Shown piece after piece: positions 1 to 8,543 of a stretch of DNA of 64,000 nucleotides. The stretch spans positions 124,001 through 188,000 of the forward strand of contig NZ_JAAGKO020000009.1 in NCBI RefSeq assembly GCF_027947535.2, read 5' to 3'. This DNA is from Streptantibioticus silvisoli (GTDB lineage Bacteria; Actinomycetota; Actinomycetes; Streptomycetales; Streptomycetaceae). Both the position numbers and the translations under genes were made by a program. The notes beneath the pieces were generated by a model. The model did not search any database and was not told the DNA's origin. It saw nothing but the letters and a program-made list of their open reading frames with translations. Every line of letters starts with the position of its first letter. Positions within the stretch are counted from its first letter, which is position 1.

Positions 1-446
1 AGCAACCGCGACTTGCCGCAGCGCTTCGCCGGTCCGACGACCGCCAGGCGCGGCGCGTGCTGCAACGCGGGCTGGACGTGCGTGGCCGCCACCCAGAGCG
101 CCACCGCCGTCAATGCCTCGTCGCTGGGCAGGATCACGTAGCGCGCGATCGCCTCCCGCAGTTCGTCCAGCAGCCGTGAGCCCTCGACCTCGGTCGGCAC
201 GGACTCGGCGACGGGTTGTCCCACCGGGACGCCGGCCTGCGCGACGGGCTCGGCCGACACGTCGGCGGGAGTACCGGACGGAACGGACGGCTCGGCAGCG
301 GCGCCCGACGGCACCGCGTCGGGTGCGTCCGCCAGGTCCTCCTGCACGTCGTCCTGGCGCTGGACCAGCCCTCCGCCGGGGACGGCGACCGGCGGCCAGG
401 CCGGCTTGGTGCGTGCGGGATCGCAGGCGGATGTCGTAGGTTTCAC
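1..446 (-). CDS. DUF3631-type ATPase of integrative element, partial (3' end outside window)
   Basis: The first 148 codons of a minus-strand gene run off the left edge. The start is GTG at 446, preceded by a GAGGAG ribosome binding site. Residues 1-75 are Pro/Ala/Val-rich and probably disordered. They are followed by a helical stretch (LLDELREAIARYVILPSDEA) and a P-loop, GPAKRCGKSRLL, at about residues 137-148. This arrangement is typical of the DUF3631 proteins of actinomycete integrative and conjugative elements, which are predicted ATPases of unproven role in element maintenance or transfer. It lies on the strand opposite to the integrase, in line with the excisionase-like gene at 677-907. 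The family assignment rests on the P-loop block and on context, because the DUF3631 domain itself lies outside the window. Confidence 0.72.
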   Translation of the reverse strand, partial: MKPTTSACDPARTKPAWPPVAVPGGGLVQRQDDVQEDLADAPDAVPSGAAAEPSVPSGTPADVSAEPVAQAGVPVGQPVAESVPTEVEGSRLLDELREAIARYVILPSDEALTAVALWVAATHVQPALQHAPRLAVVGPAKRCGKSRL

Positions 447-528
447 GCGGTAGCTCCTCGTCCGGCGGCTGCGGGCTTGCACGCCCTGGTCGCCGTGTTG
501 GTTCGTCACGGGCCGTATGGGGAAGCTG

Positions 529-592
529 GGGCCTCCGGCGTTGCACCGCCGGGGGCCCATCCCCGCCTCGCGGGCGTCGGGACGCCGCGAGG
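529..592. other. Two tandem GC-rich hairpins between excisionase-like gene and DUF3631 gene
   Basis: Two inverted repeats stand side by side in the 230-bp gap. The first pairs GGCCTCCGGCG (530-540) with CGCCGGGGGCC. The second pairs CCTCGCGG-CGTC with GACG-CCGCGAGG across a two-base loop at 566-592, with one bulged G. Neither is followed by a T run. They could be terminators or attenuators for the minus-strand element operon. No gene was seen in 447-676. Confidence 0.45.
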
Positions 593-676
593 GAACACGG
601 ACGGTACGTCCACGCCCTGCGGCAGTCCAGCGCCGTTGTGTCAGCTGAACGCAGAATGGCGCTGAGCTCGCCTCCG

Positions 677-907
677 TCACGCCGCAAGCCCCAGCAGGCT
701 CAGCAGATCCGCCGTCACCACCCGGTACGCCCTGCCGAGCCGCAGCACCCTGCATGGGTAGGCACCCCGCTTGGCCAACTCGTAGCCCTTGCTCCGGCCG
801 AGCCCCAAAGCCCGGTTGCCGGTGTCGAGGTCGACAGCGGCAGGCAGGGCCAGAAGCTCTTCCCGGGTCATCCCGTACGACCGGTCGGCCGTCGTCTCGT
901 CTCGCAC
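677..907 (-). CDS. Excisionase-like helix-turn-helix DNA-binding protein
   Basis: A 76-residue protein with the layout of small Xis/MerR-type excisionases of actinomycete integrative elements. It has an acidic N-terminus, then the winged-helix core with GLGRSKGYELAKRGAYPCRV at about residues 36-55 and YRVVTADLLSLLGL near the end. The LGRSKGYELAKRG block is the recognition helix usual for this group. Such proteins bind the attachment sites and steer the integrase towards excision. It is transcribed away from the XRE and integrase genes, and the 93-bp gap between them must hold divergent promoters. The role is inferred from family and context. Confidence 0.75.
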   Translation of the reverse strand: MRDETTADRSYGMTREELLALPAAVDLDTGNRALGLGRSKGYELAKRGAYPCRVLRLGRAYRVVTADLLSLLGLAA

Positions 908-1000
908 GCAACGGTCCTTCGATTACAGCCCTCGGCGAACGCGCCCATCACGTCCGTCTCCAGGCCCTCCGATCCATGATGGTCGAGCTAATGTGTCTGC

Positions 1001-1681
1001 ATGACACAGAGCCGTAATCACACTGGACCGGATGACGAGGACGACGTACCCGAGTGGGTCGACCAGGTCATGGCCACCGTGGCCGCCGAAGTGAGGCGTC
1101 GCAGAAAGGAGATGGGCATGAGCGCGCAGGACCTGGCCGACGCGTGTGCCGAACGCGGCCACCCCATTCCGCGCAACGTCATCGCCAACATGGAGTCCGG
1201 GCGCCGCGCCACCCTCCCCCTGGTCGACGTCATCGTGCTGGCGGATGCGCTGGAGACCTCGCCGATCCTGCTGCTCTACCCCCTCGGCCACACCGACCGG
1301 GTCCAGACGCTCCCGCTCACCGATCCGGAGTCCGCCTGGGACGCGTTGCTGTGGTTCACCGGCGAGGCGAGCGGGCTCCTGGGCGGAGAGGACCCGATGC
1401 TGCGCGCCTTCCGTGCCCATCAGTACCACCAGGCCGCCGCCCGCACCGCCGCCCGCGACGCGGACCACGCCCGTTGGGAAGCCCGCACCGCCAACACCCC
1501 TGAGGAACGGGAGGACGCCCAACGCTCGGCCGACCACTACGCCGCCACCGCCGCCCACCACAGGGATCGGCTCCGCACCGCGCGCGCCTTCATCCGCGAG
1601 GACGGCGGCACGCCGCCACCGCTCCACCCCGATCTCCACGGCATCGACCCCGAGGCCGACGACCCGGAGGAACACCTTTGA
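1001..1681 (+). CDS. XRE-family helix-turn-helix regulator of the integrative element
   Basis: A 226-residue protein. An HTH_3/XRE domain covers about residues 18-95 (VRRRRKEMGMSAQDLADAC ... IANMESGRRATLPLVDVIVL). Behind it is a helical Ala/Arg/Asp-rich C-terminus with repeated AAARTAARDADHARWEA-like heptads, probably a dimerising coiled coil. It starts at ATG 1001 and its stop overlaps the integrase TTG start (1678-1681), so the two are translationally coupled. In elements of this type a regulator in front of int usually controls excision and integration. That role is inferred here. Confidence 0.8.
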   Translation: MTQSRNHTGPDDEDDVPEWVDQVMATVAAEVRRRRKEMGMSAQDLADACAERGHPIPRNVIANMESGRRATLPLVDVIVLADALETSPILLLYPLGHTDRVQTLPLTDPESAWDALLWFTGEASGLLGGEDPMLRAFRAHQYHQAAARTAARDADHARWEARTANTPEEREDAQRSADHYAATAAHHRDRLRTARAFIREDGGTPPPLHPDLHGIDPEADDPEEHL

Positions 1682-3291
1682 AGGGCTCCACGCACCGCCG
1701 TTGCTACTGCCGCGACCCCAGGACCGGCAAGCCGCTCGGCAAGTCCTGTCCCAAGCTCTCGGGCCGCAAGCACGGCTCCTACTCCATACGCCAGGAACTC
1801 CCACCTCGCGAGGACGGCACCCGCCGCTCCTTCAGCCGCGCCGGGTACGGCAGCCTCAAGGACGCCCAGGCCGACCTCGACCACGTCCGCGCGCTCCTCG
1901 GCCTCGTCGACTCCGACGATCCGGAAGGCGTCGCCCTCATCGCCGCCATGCTGGAGGAGGTCGGCGACGAGAAGACACCCCTGCCCGACGTCGAGGAGAC
2001 GCGACGGCGCCTCAAGTCCGGCCAGGACCTCATCGGGCGCCTCACCGTCGGTGAATGGCTCGACCGGTGGCTGGCCGGCAAACGCATCCGCAAATCGGGC
2101 GCCAGCCGCTACGAGACGGACATCCGCGTCCACCTCAAGCCCCGCCTCGGCCACCTCCGGCTCGACCGACTGCGCGTCAGTCACCTCACCGAGATGTTCA
2201 CCGCCATCGCCGAGGCGAACGCGGTCATCCTGGAGGAGAACGCTCAACGCCAAGCGCTCGTCGATGAGTTGGCCACCGTTCCGTGGAAGGGGGCCGAACA
2301 CCGGGCACGCCGCAGGGCCCTGCGCGACGCGCTTCGCGCGATGCCACCGTTCCGGCGGGTTACCGGAGCGGCCACGCGGCAGCGCGTCCGGGCCACGCTC
2401 CGGGCCGCCCTGAACGATGCCATCGCGCAGCAGATCCTCACCTTCAACCCCGCCGCCCACGTCGAACTCGACCCCGTACGCAAACCCAAGGCGCTCGTGT
2501 GGACGGACGAGCGGGTGGCCCGGTGGGAGCAGACCGGCGAGAAGCCTTCGCCGGTCATGGTCTGGACGCCCCAGCAGACCGGCGCCTTCCTCGACCACGT
2601 CGCGGACGACCGGCTGTACGCCATGTGGCACCTCATCGCCTTCCGCGGCCTGCGCCGGGGCGAGGCGTGCGGGCAGTCCTGGTCCGAGACCGATCTGGCC
2701 CGCCACACGCTCACGGTGACCACCCAGCTCGTGCAGGACGGCTGGGACGTGGAGAGCTCCGACCCGAAGACCGACAGCGGCTTCCGCGTGGTCGCCCTCG
2801 ACGACGACACGGTCGGCGTCCTGGAACGGCACCGCAAGCAGCAGGAAGCCGACCGCGCCGAGTGGGGCTCGGCCTGGGTGGAGACCGGCCACGTCTTCAC
2901 CCAGGAGGACGGCTCCTGGCTGCACCCCGGCAAGATCACCGACTACTTCGAACGCCTCGTCGCCTCCTCGGGTTTGCCGCCGATCCGGCTGCACGACCTG
3001 CGCCACGGGGCCGCGACGCTCATGCTCGCGGCCGGCGTCGACGTGAAGGTCGTCTCCGACACCCTCGGCCACAGCGACACCCGGATCACGCGTGACGTCT
3101 ACCAGAGCGTGTTCCCCGAAGTCGCCAAGGACGCGGCCGAGGCGACCGCGAAGCTCGTACCGCTCCAGCGCAAGACGGAGGCGGAGGAGACCGCGCGCGC
3201 TGCGGAGAAGGCCCGGAAGGCCGCCAAGAAGGCGGAGAGGGACCGGGCCAAGGCCAAGGAGCCGGGCAAGCGGAAGAAGCCCAAGAAGTAG
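1678..3291 (+). CDS. int: Tyrosine recombinase / site-specific integrase
   Basis: A 537-residue tyrosine integrase of the actinomycete conjugative-element type. The N-terminus has a Cys cluster (CYCRDPRTGKPLGKSC, residues 9-24) and an AP2-like arm-binding segment. The SAM-like core-binding domain begins at TVGEWLDRWLAGK (about 122-134). The catalytic domain shows the expected residues: Arg in FRGLRRGEACG, HDLRHG with His and Arg, and LGHSDTRITRDVYQ with His and the nucleophilic Tyr. The last 40 residues are a Lys/Ala/Glu-rich tail. The TTG start at 1678 overlaps the regulator stop and follows GGAGGA. The gene ends 128 bp before the 3' end of tRNA-Thr, the classic int-attachment-site-tRNA arrangement, so this protein probably recombines at that tRNA. 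Confidence 0.92.
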   Translation: MKGSTHRRCYCRDPRTGKPLGKSCPKLSGRKHGSYSIRQELPPREDGTRRSFSRAGYGSLKDAQADLDHVRALLGLVDSDDPEGVALIAAMLEEVGDEKTPLPDVEETRRRLKSGQDLIGRLTVGEWLDRWLAGKRIRKSGASRYETDIRVHLKPRLGHLRLDRLRVSHLTEMFTAIAEANAVILEENAQRQALVDELATVPWKGAEHRARRRALRDALRAMPPFRRVTGAATRQRVRATLRAALNDAIAQQILTFNPAAHVELDPVRKPKALVWTDERVARWEQTGEKPSPVMVWTPQQTGAFLDHVADDRLYAMWHLIAFRGLRRGEACGQSWSETDLARHTLTVTTQLVQDGWDVESSDPKTDSGFRVVALDDDTVGVLERHRKQQEADRAEWGSAWVETGHVFTQEDGSWLHPGKITDYFERLVASSGLPPIRLHDLRHGAATLMLAAGVDVKVVSDTLGHSDTRITRDVYQSVFPEVAKDAAEATAKLVPLQRKTEAEETARAAEKARKAAKKAERDRAKAKEPGKRKKPKK

Positions 3292-3419
3292 GCCCCTGGC
3301 CCGCTCCGCTCACGCATCGCTCACGCAGACATCCTCACGGCGTCCCGGCCGTGCGACGCGTCATGCCCCGAGCAACAGAAAACCCCAGGTCACGGGCTAT
3401 GTGACCTGGGGATTCGCGG
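3292..3419. other. Probable element attachment region between int and tRNA-Thr
   Basis: In this element class the crossover lies in the 3' part of the tRNA gene next to int. Hence the right-hand attachment site should lie at or just left of 3420-3445. The second copy is outside the window, so the identity core cannot be defined here. No gene is present in the interval. Confidence 0.45.
3371..3411 (-). terminator. Rho-independent terminator of tRNA-Thr
   Basis: Read on the minus strand, CCCCAGGTCAC pairs perfectly with GTGACCTGGGG over a 7-nt loop (arms 3401-3411 and 3383-3393) and is followed by TTTTCTGTT. It begins about 9 bp past the tRNA 3' end. This is the best intrinsic terminator in the window. 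The stem lies on the int side of the tRNA, so it either belongs to the element or was regenerated by it. Confidence 0.85.
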
Positions 3420-3493
3420 AGCCGCCTAAGGGAATCGAACCCTTGACCTACGCATTACGAGTGCGTCGCTCTGTCCGACTGAGCTAAGGCGGC
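3420..3493 (-). tRNA. tRNA-Thr (anticodon CGT)
   Basis: A 74-nt cloverleaf without encoded CCA. The acceptor stem is GCCGCCT/AGGCGGC, the D-arm GCTC...GAGC, the anticodon arm ACGCA-CTCGTAA-TGCGT with anticodon CGT (reads ACG), and the T-arm AAGGG-TTCGATT-CCCTT. The discriminator base is U. Its 3' end faces the integrase, which makes it the likely integration site of the element to its left. Confidence 0.95.
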
Positions 3494-3907
3494 GGGCTGC
3501 CGGGGCTGGCCGGGGCCAGGGGCAACGGGAGTAAGTCTACACAGGCCGAGGGGGTGGTCCGCACCGGTGTTTCGGGTTCCGCCGACGCGGACCGGGGCGG
3601 GGCCGGAGCGTCGTTTCCCGGCATCACGTCACGCTCCGCAGGTGGACGCCAGCACCCGCTTCAGCTCCTCCGGAGGGACCCGGGCACCGTCAGCACGCTC
3701 CCCCTCCGGCGGGACCCGGCACCGTCATCACACTCCCTCGCCGGAGGCACCCCCACCGTCGACCGCTCCTCCCCGGAGCCGCCCCCGCCGCCAGCATCCT
3801 CCGCCAGAGGCACCCCCGGCACGAACATCGCACTCCCCCACCGGAGGCACCCGCACCCCCGACCGTTCCCCGCCGGAGGCACCCCCGCTTCCCAGAGGCG
3901 CACGCGG
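3494..3907. repeat. Gene-free gap with degenerate CCGGAGGCACCC repeats
   Basis: No supportable gene. From about 3665 to 3890 a short motif close to GCCGGAGGCACCCC recurs at roughly 3740, 3812, 3840 and 3870, with C-rich spacers (ACCGTC, CGACCGTTCC). The long open frames across it in several phases are a by-product of GC content. Expected content includes the tRNA-Thr promoter (3494 onwards) and the 3' untranslated region of the hydrolase gene to the right. Confidence 0.5.
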
Positions 3908-5509
3908 CTACGAGCAGCGGAGACCCTTCTTCGGGGGTTTGCCCTGGAGGAGGTACGTGTTGACGGCGGTGTCGACGCAGTCGTCCCCGTTGGCGTACAC
4001 CGTGTGGCCGTCGCCGTTGTAGGTGACCAGGGTGGCCGACTGGAGCTGGCTCGCGAGGGACTGGGCCCAGGCGTACGGGGTGGCGGGGTCGCGGGTGGTG
4101 CCGATGACGACGATGGGGGCGGCGCCCTTGGCGGGGATGCGTTCCGCGCGGCCGGTGGGCTTCACCGGCCAGTCGGCGCAGCTGAGGCTCATCCAGGCGA
4201 AGTCGGTGCCGAAGTGCGGGGACGCCTTGCGGAACGCGGGGAGCGCGGCCTCGACCTGGGCCGGGGAGTTCGCGGCGGCGGGGAGGTCGAGGCAGTTGAC
4301 GGCGGCGTTGGCGGCCATCAGGTTGGAGTACGAACCCTTGGCGTTGCGTTCGTAGTACTGGTCGGACAGTGCGAGGAGCTGGGAGCCGTCGCCATGGTTG
4401 GCGGCGGTGAGGGCCTGGCGCAGGACCGGCCAGAGCTCCTTGGAGTACATGGCCTCCAGCAGGCCGGTGGTGCCGAGCTGTTCGCCGAGCTTGCGGCTCT
4501 GGCCGGTCGGCAGCGGATGCGCGTCGAGCCCGTTGAGAAACTTCGTCACGTAACTGCCCGCGGCGGACGTGGTCCTCCCCATCGGGCAGCCGCTCTGCTG
4601 GACGCAGTCCTTGGCGAAAGCCTGGAAAGCGGTCTCGAAGCCGTGCGCCTGGGCCTCGCCCATCTTCAGCGAACTGAGCGACGGGTCCATCGCGCCGTCG
4701 AGCACCATCCGTCCCACACGGCTGGGGAACAGGCCGGCGTACGTCGCGCCGAGGAACGTACCGTAGGACTTGCCGACGTAATAGAGCTTCTTGTCGCCGA
4801 GCAGCGCACGCAGGACATCCATGTCGCGGGCGGAGTCGACCGTGCTGACGTGGCCGAGGAGCTTTTTGGAGCGGCTCTCGCAGCCCTGGCCGAACGCCTT
4901 GTCGGCGCTGACGACGTCCTTGATCTGCGCCGCACTGTCCGGCGTGTTGTCGACCTGGGCGAACTTGTCCATCTGTGCGTTGGACAGGCAGGTGACCGGG
5001 GCGCTGCGGGCGACGCCGCGCGGGTCGACGGCCACCATGTCGTAACGGGCGCGCACCGGCGCCGGGAAGCTGACGCCCGCGTAGTGCAGGTAGTCGATCG
5101 CCGAGCCGCCGGGACCGCCGGGGTTGACCAGCAGGGAGCCGATCCGCGCGCCAGGGCCGGTGGCCTTCTTGCGGGAGACCGCCAGCTTCAGGTCGTCGGC
5201 GGCCACCGGGTGCGCGTAGTCGAGCGGCACGCGCATCGTCGCGCACTCGAAGCCGCTGTCGCAGCCGTGCCACGAGAGCTTCTGGCCGTAATACGACTGA
5301 AGGGCCGACGGTACGTCGGCGGACAGCGGCGCCAGCGTGGCGTCGGCGCCCGGCACGGCGGACCCCGGCGTACCGGCCGGGCCCGAGGCGGCCGACGGGG
5401 AACTGGCGGCTGCGCTGCGTCCCGTACCGCTCGCGGAACATCCCGAGAGCGTCAGGCCGGCCACCACGAGTACGGTCGAGGTGGTCCGGAGCAGTCGAAC
5501 GGTGTCCAT
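3908..5509 (-). CDS. Secreted lipoprotein alpha/beta-hydrolase, tripeptidyl aminopeptidase (TAP) family
   Basis: A 533-residue exported serine peptidase. The ATG at 5509 gives a lipoprotein signal: MDTVRLLRTT, a hydrophobic stretch, then LSGC (lipobox, Cys about 24). An upstream in-frame start would bury this signal. The oxyanion block is LLVNPGGPGGSAIDYL and the nucleophile is the Ser in VGKSYGTFLGATYAG. Late Asp and His lie in GTTRDPATPYAW and NGDGHTVYANG. The C-terminal TAP-like domain carries paired cysteines. Members remove tripeptides or short peptides from secreted protein N-termini outside the cell. The gene stands alone on the minus strand, with GGGAGGA about 12 nt before the start. 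Confidence 0.88.
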   Translation of the reverse strand: MDTVRLLRTTSTVLVVAGLTLSGCSASGTGRSAAASSPSAASGPAGTPGSAVPGADATLAPLSADVPSALQSYYGQKLSWHGCDSGFECATMRVPLDYAHPVAADDLKLAVSRKKATGPGARIGSLLVNPGGPGGSAIDYLHYAGVSFPAPVRARYDMVAVDPRGVARSAPVTCLSNAQMDKFAQVDNTPDSAAQIKDVVSADKAFGQGCESRSKKLLGHVSTVDSARDMDVLRALLGDKKLYYVGKSYGTFLGATYAGLFPSRVGRMVLDGAMDPSLSSLKMGEAQAHGFETAFQAFAKDCVQQSGCPMGRTTSAAGSYVTKFLNGLDAHPLPTGQSRKLGEQLGTTGLLEAMYSKELWPVLRQALTAANHGDGSQLLALSDQYYERNAKGSYSNLMAANAAVNCLDLPAAANSPAQVEAALPAFRKASPHFGTDFAWMSLSCADWPVKPTGRAERIPAKGAAPIVVIGTTRDPATPYAWAQSLASQLQSATLVTYNGDGHTVYANGDDCVDTAVNTYLLQGKPPKKGLRCS

Positions 5510-5772
5510 GGGTGCCTGAGTCCTCCCGTCGGGTCCAGCGAGCGTATCCGGACAGAGGCACGGTCTGCCCGTTCGGAACACCCCTTACCGGCGATTTCCC
5601 GCCATACTCCGAATGATCCTGTTTTGGGCCGGTGCTTTTCGGTCCCTCGCCCCCTTGTCCCGTGCTTCCTTGTCCCTGGCCTTCTGGTCCCATATCCCTG
5701 GGTTTCGGGCCTTCTGGCCCCCCGTTCCCGGGTTTCGGGCCCTCTGGTCCCGGGCGGTCCGGTTAGGTCCGG
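5510..5772. repeat. Short minisatellite between two hydrolase genes
   Basis: Between about 5640 and 5765 the sequence repeats a unit resembling CCCGGGTTTCGGGCCCTCTG (near 5690 and 5722), with weaker copies upstream containing CTTGTCCC and GGCCTTCTGGTCCC. No gene is visible. It may act as a transcription end for the minus-strand gene at its left or merely be repeat expansion. Confidence 0.45.
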
Positions 5773-6909
5773 TTACGGGGCGGACGAGGGCCTGAGGGGC
5801 GAACGAAGCCTGGCGCGCGGGAGCGCGGTTGACGACGAGGCCGGGGGCCGTCTGCCGGCAGCCCCCACCGGGGTCCGCGCCCGGCCGCCCGGCGCCGCGA
5901 GTTCCTCGGTGAAGTACTGGGCGGCGAGGGCGAGTTCGTGCCGCCGCTGTCCGCCGCCGAGCGGGCGCTCGCCGAGCACGCCGTCGACCAGCCGGGCCCG
6001 AAGGCCCAAGCGGAGCAACGCCGTTCGCAGCCGCACCGCGGACGCCCGCTGCGGGCCCTCCAGACCGCCCGCGGCCAGCATCAGGTTCGGGAACGGTTCG
6101 GGCGCCGCGGACGGCACCGGCACTGCGCCGCCGTCGTAGGTACCGGCCACGCCCACGTAGGCACCGAAACGTTCCGGATGCGCCAACGCGGCCCGGATCG
6201 CGCAGGGAGCCAGCGCGCCGACCCCCAGCACGCCGCGCGCGGCCGGGCCGGGGACCGTGCGGTAGTACCGGGCGGCGAGCGCCGCGGCGTCCGAGGGGTC
6301 GGCGGCGCAGTCGCGCGGCAGCACGACGACGAAGGGGTCCGACCGGCCGGCCGCGACGTGCCGTGCGAACGCCGGGAACAACTGCTCGCTGTTCGGCGCG
6401 ACGTCCGGCAGATACGCCACCACCAGCGGAAACGTCCGGTGGATGGCGGACGGATACGTGTACTGCGGCGGCAGCCAGACCCGCGTACCGTCGGCGAACC
6501 GCTGCAACGTGCCGCCGGCCGGCTCGGCCACGGTGCGCGGCGGACCGCCGGGGGTGGCGGAGGGGTGGGGACGCGGGCGAGGGTGCGGGCGGTTATCCGG
6601 ACGGGGACGCGGGCGGGAGTCGGAACGCGGGCGGCCGGGCGGCGGCGCCGGGGCGCCCTTGGCCACGATGACGGATGGGGAGTGACCCATTTCGCTCGAA
6701 AGAGTGACGGTGAGGACGAGGCCGGTGACCAGGACGGCAGCGGAGGCGGCGGCCCGCAGCAGGGCGGGACGGTAGTCCTCCGGGAGTTCGTACGCACGGC
6801 CCGCCCGCTGCCCCCGCCAGCGGGCGGTGGCCCCACGGGCGAGCGGCACCGCGACGGCCGACGAGACGGCCAGCGGGATCACGCTGAGGACGACGGAGGA
6901 CGTTGACAC
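5773..6909 (-). CDS. Membrane-anchored putative esterase (alpha/beta-hydrolase-like)
   Basis: A 378-residue protein starting at GTG 6909, the first start codon in frame with the N-terminal hydrophobic segment (VVLSVIPLAVSSAVAVPLA). A second transmembrane stretch follows at about 60-80 (AASAAVLVTGLVLTVTL). Residues 95-145 are a Pro/Arg-rich linker of PRPRP type. The rest resembles the esterase D/mycolyltransferase fold: RTFPLVVAYLPDV, ARHVAAGRSDPFVVVLPRD and RGVLGVGALAPCAIRAAL in the place of the nucleophile elbow. The elbow reads GVGALAP rather than GxSxG, so the catalytic Ser is missing or displaced and activity is doubtful. The real start is uncertain because there is no clear ribosome binding site. 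Confidence 0.62.
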   Translation of the reverse strand: MSTSSVVLSVIPLAVSSAVAVPLARGATARWRGQRAGRAYELPEDYRPALLRAAASAAVLVTGLVLTVTLSSEMGHSPSVIVAKGAPAPPPGRPRSDSRPRPRPDNRPHPRPRPHPSATPGGPPRTVAEPAGGTLQRFADGTRVWLPPQYTYPSAIHRTFPLVVAYLPDVAPNSEQLFPAFARHVAAGRSDPFVVVLPRDCAADPSDAAALAARYYRTVPGPAARGVLGVGALAPCAIRAALAHPERFGAYVGVAGTYDGGAVPVPSAAPEPFPNLMLAAGGLEGPQRASAVRLRTALLRLGLRARLVDGVLGERPLGGGQRRHELALAAQYFTEELAAPGGRARTPVGAAGRRPPASSSTALPRARLRSPLRPSSAP

Positions 6910-7304
6910 CGGTACGCACCACCCTGAGAACAGCCGCGGACGCCGCCGCCCACCGCGACCCCTCCGGTGTGCAAGCCGTGCCCACGGGTACCGGCCCGCA
7001 ACCCGACGCGGCCAAGGATCACCCGGAAGCACCAGCCACGGCCGCGTCAACACGCGTACGAGGCGACGCACCGTCAGCGGACAGCAGCACGCGCTCCCAC
7101 ACCGCCGGCTGTCCCACCTCTGGGCTGTAGATCGCACCGCCAGACACCCCACCCTGGAGCCGCACACCGCACCGTCAACCACGCCGGCACCGCCACGCAC
7201 CGCCAGCCACGCCAGCCCCAAAGCCCCCGCACCCCCAGCCACCTCACCTCACCCCACCCCAGCCCAGGCCAAAGCCCCGCACCGCCAGCCCCGCGCAGCG
7301 GCCC
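6910..7304. repeat. Gene-free gap with C-rich CACCGCCA repeats
   Basis: No gene can be supported in these 395 bp. From about 7135 to 7310 the plus strand is dominated by imperfect copies of GCACCGCCAGCCACGCC and CCCCCGCACCCCCAGCCACC. Similar sequence is found near 17.4, 23.5, 40.5 and 61.5 kb. It lies directly downstream of holB. Confidence 0.5.
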
Positions 7305-8543
7305 CTACCCCGCTCGCAGCGCCATCGTCATCGCCTCGACCGCCAGCAGCGGTGCGACGTTGGTGTCGAGGGCCTCGCGGCAGGCCAGGATCGCCTCTAT
7401 GCGGCGCAGGGTGTTCTCCGGGCGGGCGGTGGCGGCCTGGCGGTGGACGGCGTCGTGGTGGTCGGCGTTGGCGATGCGGGCGTCGGAGTCGAACTGGACG
7501 GCGAGCACGTCGCGGTAGAAGCCGACCAGGTCGGTGAGCGCGAGGTCGAGCGTGTCGCGCTGGGTGCGGGTGGAGCGGCGTTTCTGCCGGTCGGCCAGGT
7601 CCTTCATGACGCCCGCCGTGCCGCGCGGCATACGGCTGCCGGCACCGGCTGCGGCGCCGAGGGCCGCGCGCATCTCCTCGGTCTCCTTGGTGTCGACCTC
7701 CTCGGCGACCTGTTTGGCGTCCTCGGTGGCGGAGTCGACCAGGCTCTGCGCCGCCTTCAGGCAGCCGCCGATGTCGTCGAACTGCTGCGGCAGCCGCAGC
7801 ACGGCGGCGCGGCGCTCCCGGGCGCGTTCGTCGGTGGCGAGTCTGCGGGCGCGGCCGATGTGGCCCCGGGTGGCCCGGGCGACGGACGCGGCGAGGTCGG
7901 GGGCGATGCCGTCGCGCCGCATCAGGGCGTCGGCCACCGCGTCCACCGGTGGCGTGCGCAGCGTCAGCAGCCGGCAGCGGGAGCGGATGGTCGGCAGCGC
8001 GTCCTCGACGGAGGGGGCGCACAGCAGCCAGACGGTGCGGGGCGCGGGCTCCTCGACCGCCTTCAGCAGGACGTTGCCGGCGCCTTCGGTGAGGCGGTCA
8101 GCGTCCTCCAGGACGATGATCTGCCAGCGACCGCCGGCCGGGGACATCGCGGAACGCCGTACCAGGTCACGGGTGTCCTTGACGCCGATGGACAACTGGT
8201 CGGTGGCGACCACCTCGACGTCGGCGTGGGTGCCGACCAGGGCGGTGTGGCAGCCGTCGCAGAACCCGCAGCCGGGCGCGCCGCCGAGCGCGCGGTCCGG
8301 GCTGACGCACTGAAGGGCCGCCGCGAACGCGCGGGCCGCCTCGGCACGTCCGGAGCCGGGCGGCCCGGTGAACAGCCAGGCGTGGGTCATCTTCGACGCG
8401 TTCAACGCGTTCGCCGTCGCGGTGTTCGCCGCCGCGTCCGCCCCGGCTGCGGTCGCCGTCACCAGCGCGTCGGCGTCCCGCGCGGCGGACAGCAACTGCT
8501 CGATGACCGGATTCTGTCCGATCAGGTCGTCCCAGACCGTCAT
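7305..8543 (-). CDS. holB: DNA polymerase III subunit delta'
   Basis: A 412-residue clamp-loader subunit. The start MTVWDDLIGQNPVIEQL is the standard N-terminus. The P-loop at residues 60-66 reads GPPGSGR, with Arg in place of the Walker Lys, as expected for a delta' subunit that does not hydrolyse ATP. The zinc-binding Cys cluster follows (CVSPDR ... CGFCDGCH). KAVEEPAPRTVWLLCAPS, IRSRC and ATRGHIGRARRLA are family blocks. Residues 28-50 contain an Ala/Thr/Asn-rich insertion before the P-loop that most homologues lack. The C-terminal helical domain is long and charged. It lies just downstream of the thymidylate kinase gene on the same strand, the usual actinomycete order. Confidence 0.93.
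   Translation of the reverse strand: MTVWDDLIGQNPVIEQLLSAARDADALVTATAAGADAAANTATANALNASKMTHAWLFTGPPGSGRAEAARAFAAALQCVSPDRALGGAPGCGFCDGCHTALVGTHADVEVVATDQLSIGVKDTRDLVRRSAMSPAGGRWQIIVLEDADRLTEGAGNVLLKAVEEPAPRTVWLLCAPSVEDALPTIRSRCRLLTLRTPPVDAVADALMRRDGIAPDLAASVARATRGHIGRARRLATDERARERRAAVLRLPQQFDDIGGCLKAAQSLVDSATEDAKQVAEEVDTKETEEMRAALGAAAGAGSRMPRGTAGVMKDLADRQKRRSTRTQRDTLDLALTDLVGFYRDVLAVQFDSDARIANADHHDAVHRQAATARPENTLRRIEAILACREALDTNVAPLLAVEAMTMALRAG

Noticed and set aside
3554-6139. 861-codon open frame on the plus strand across two hydrolase genes
   Set aside because: It is a shadow of the minus-strand genes. Its protein is Arg/Gly/Val-rich without family motifs, whereas the opposite strand has clear signal peptide and catalytic blocks.
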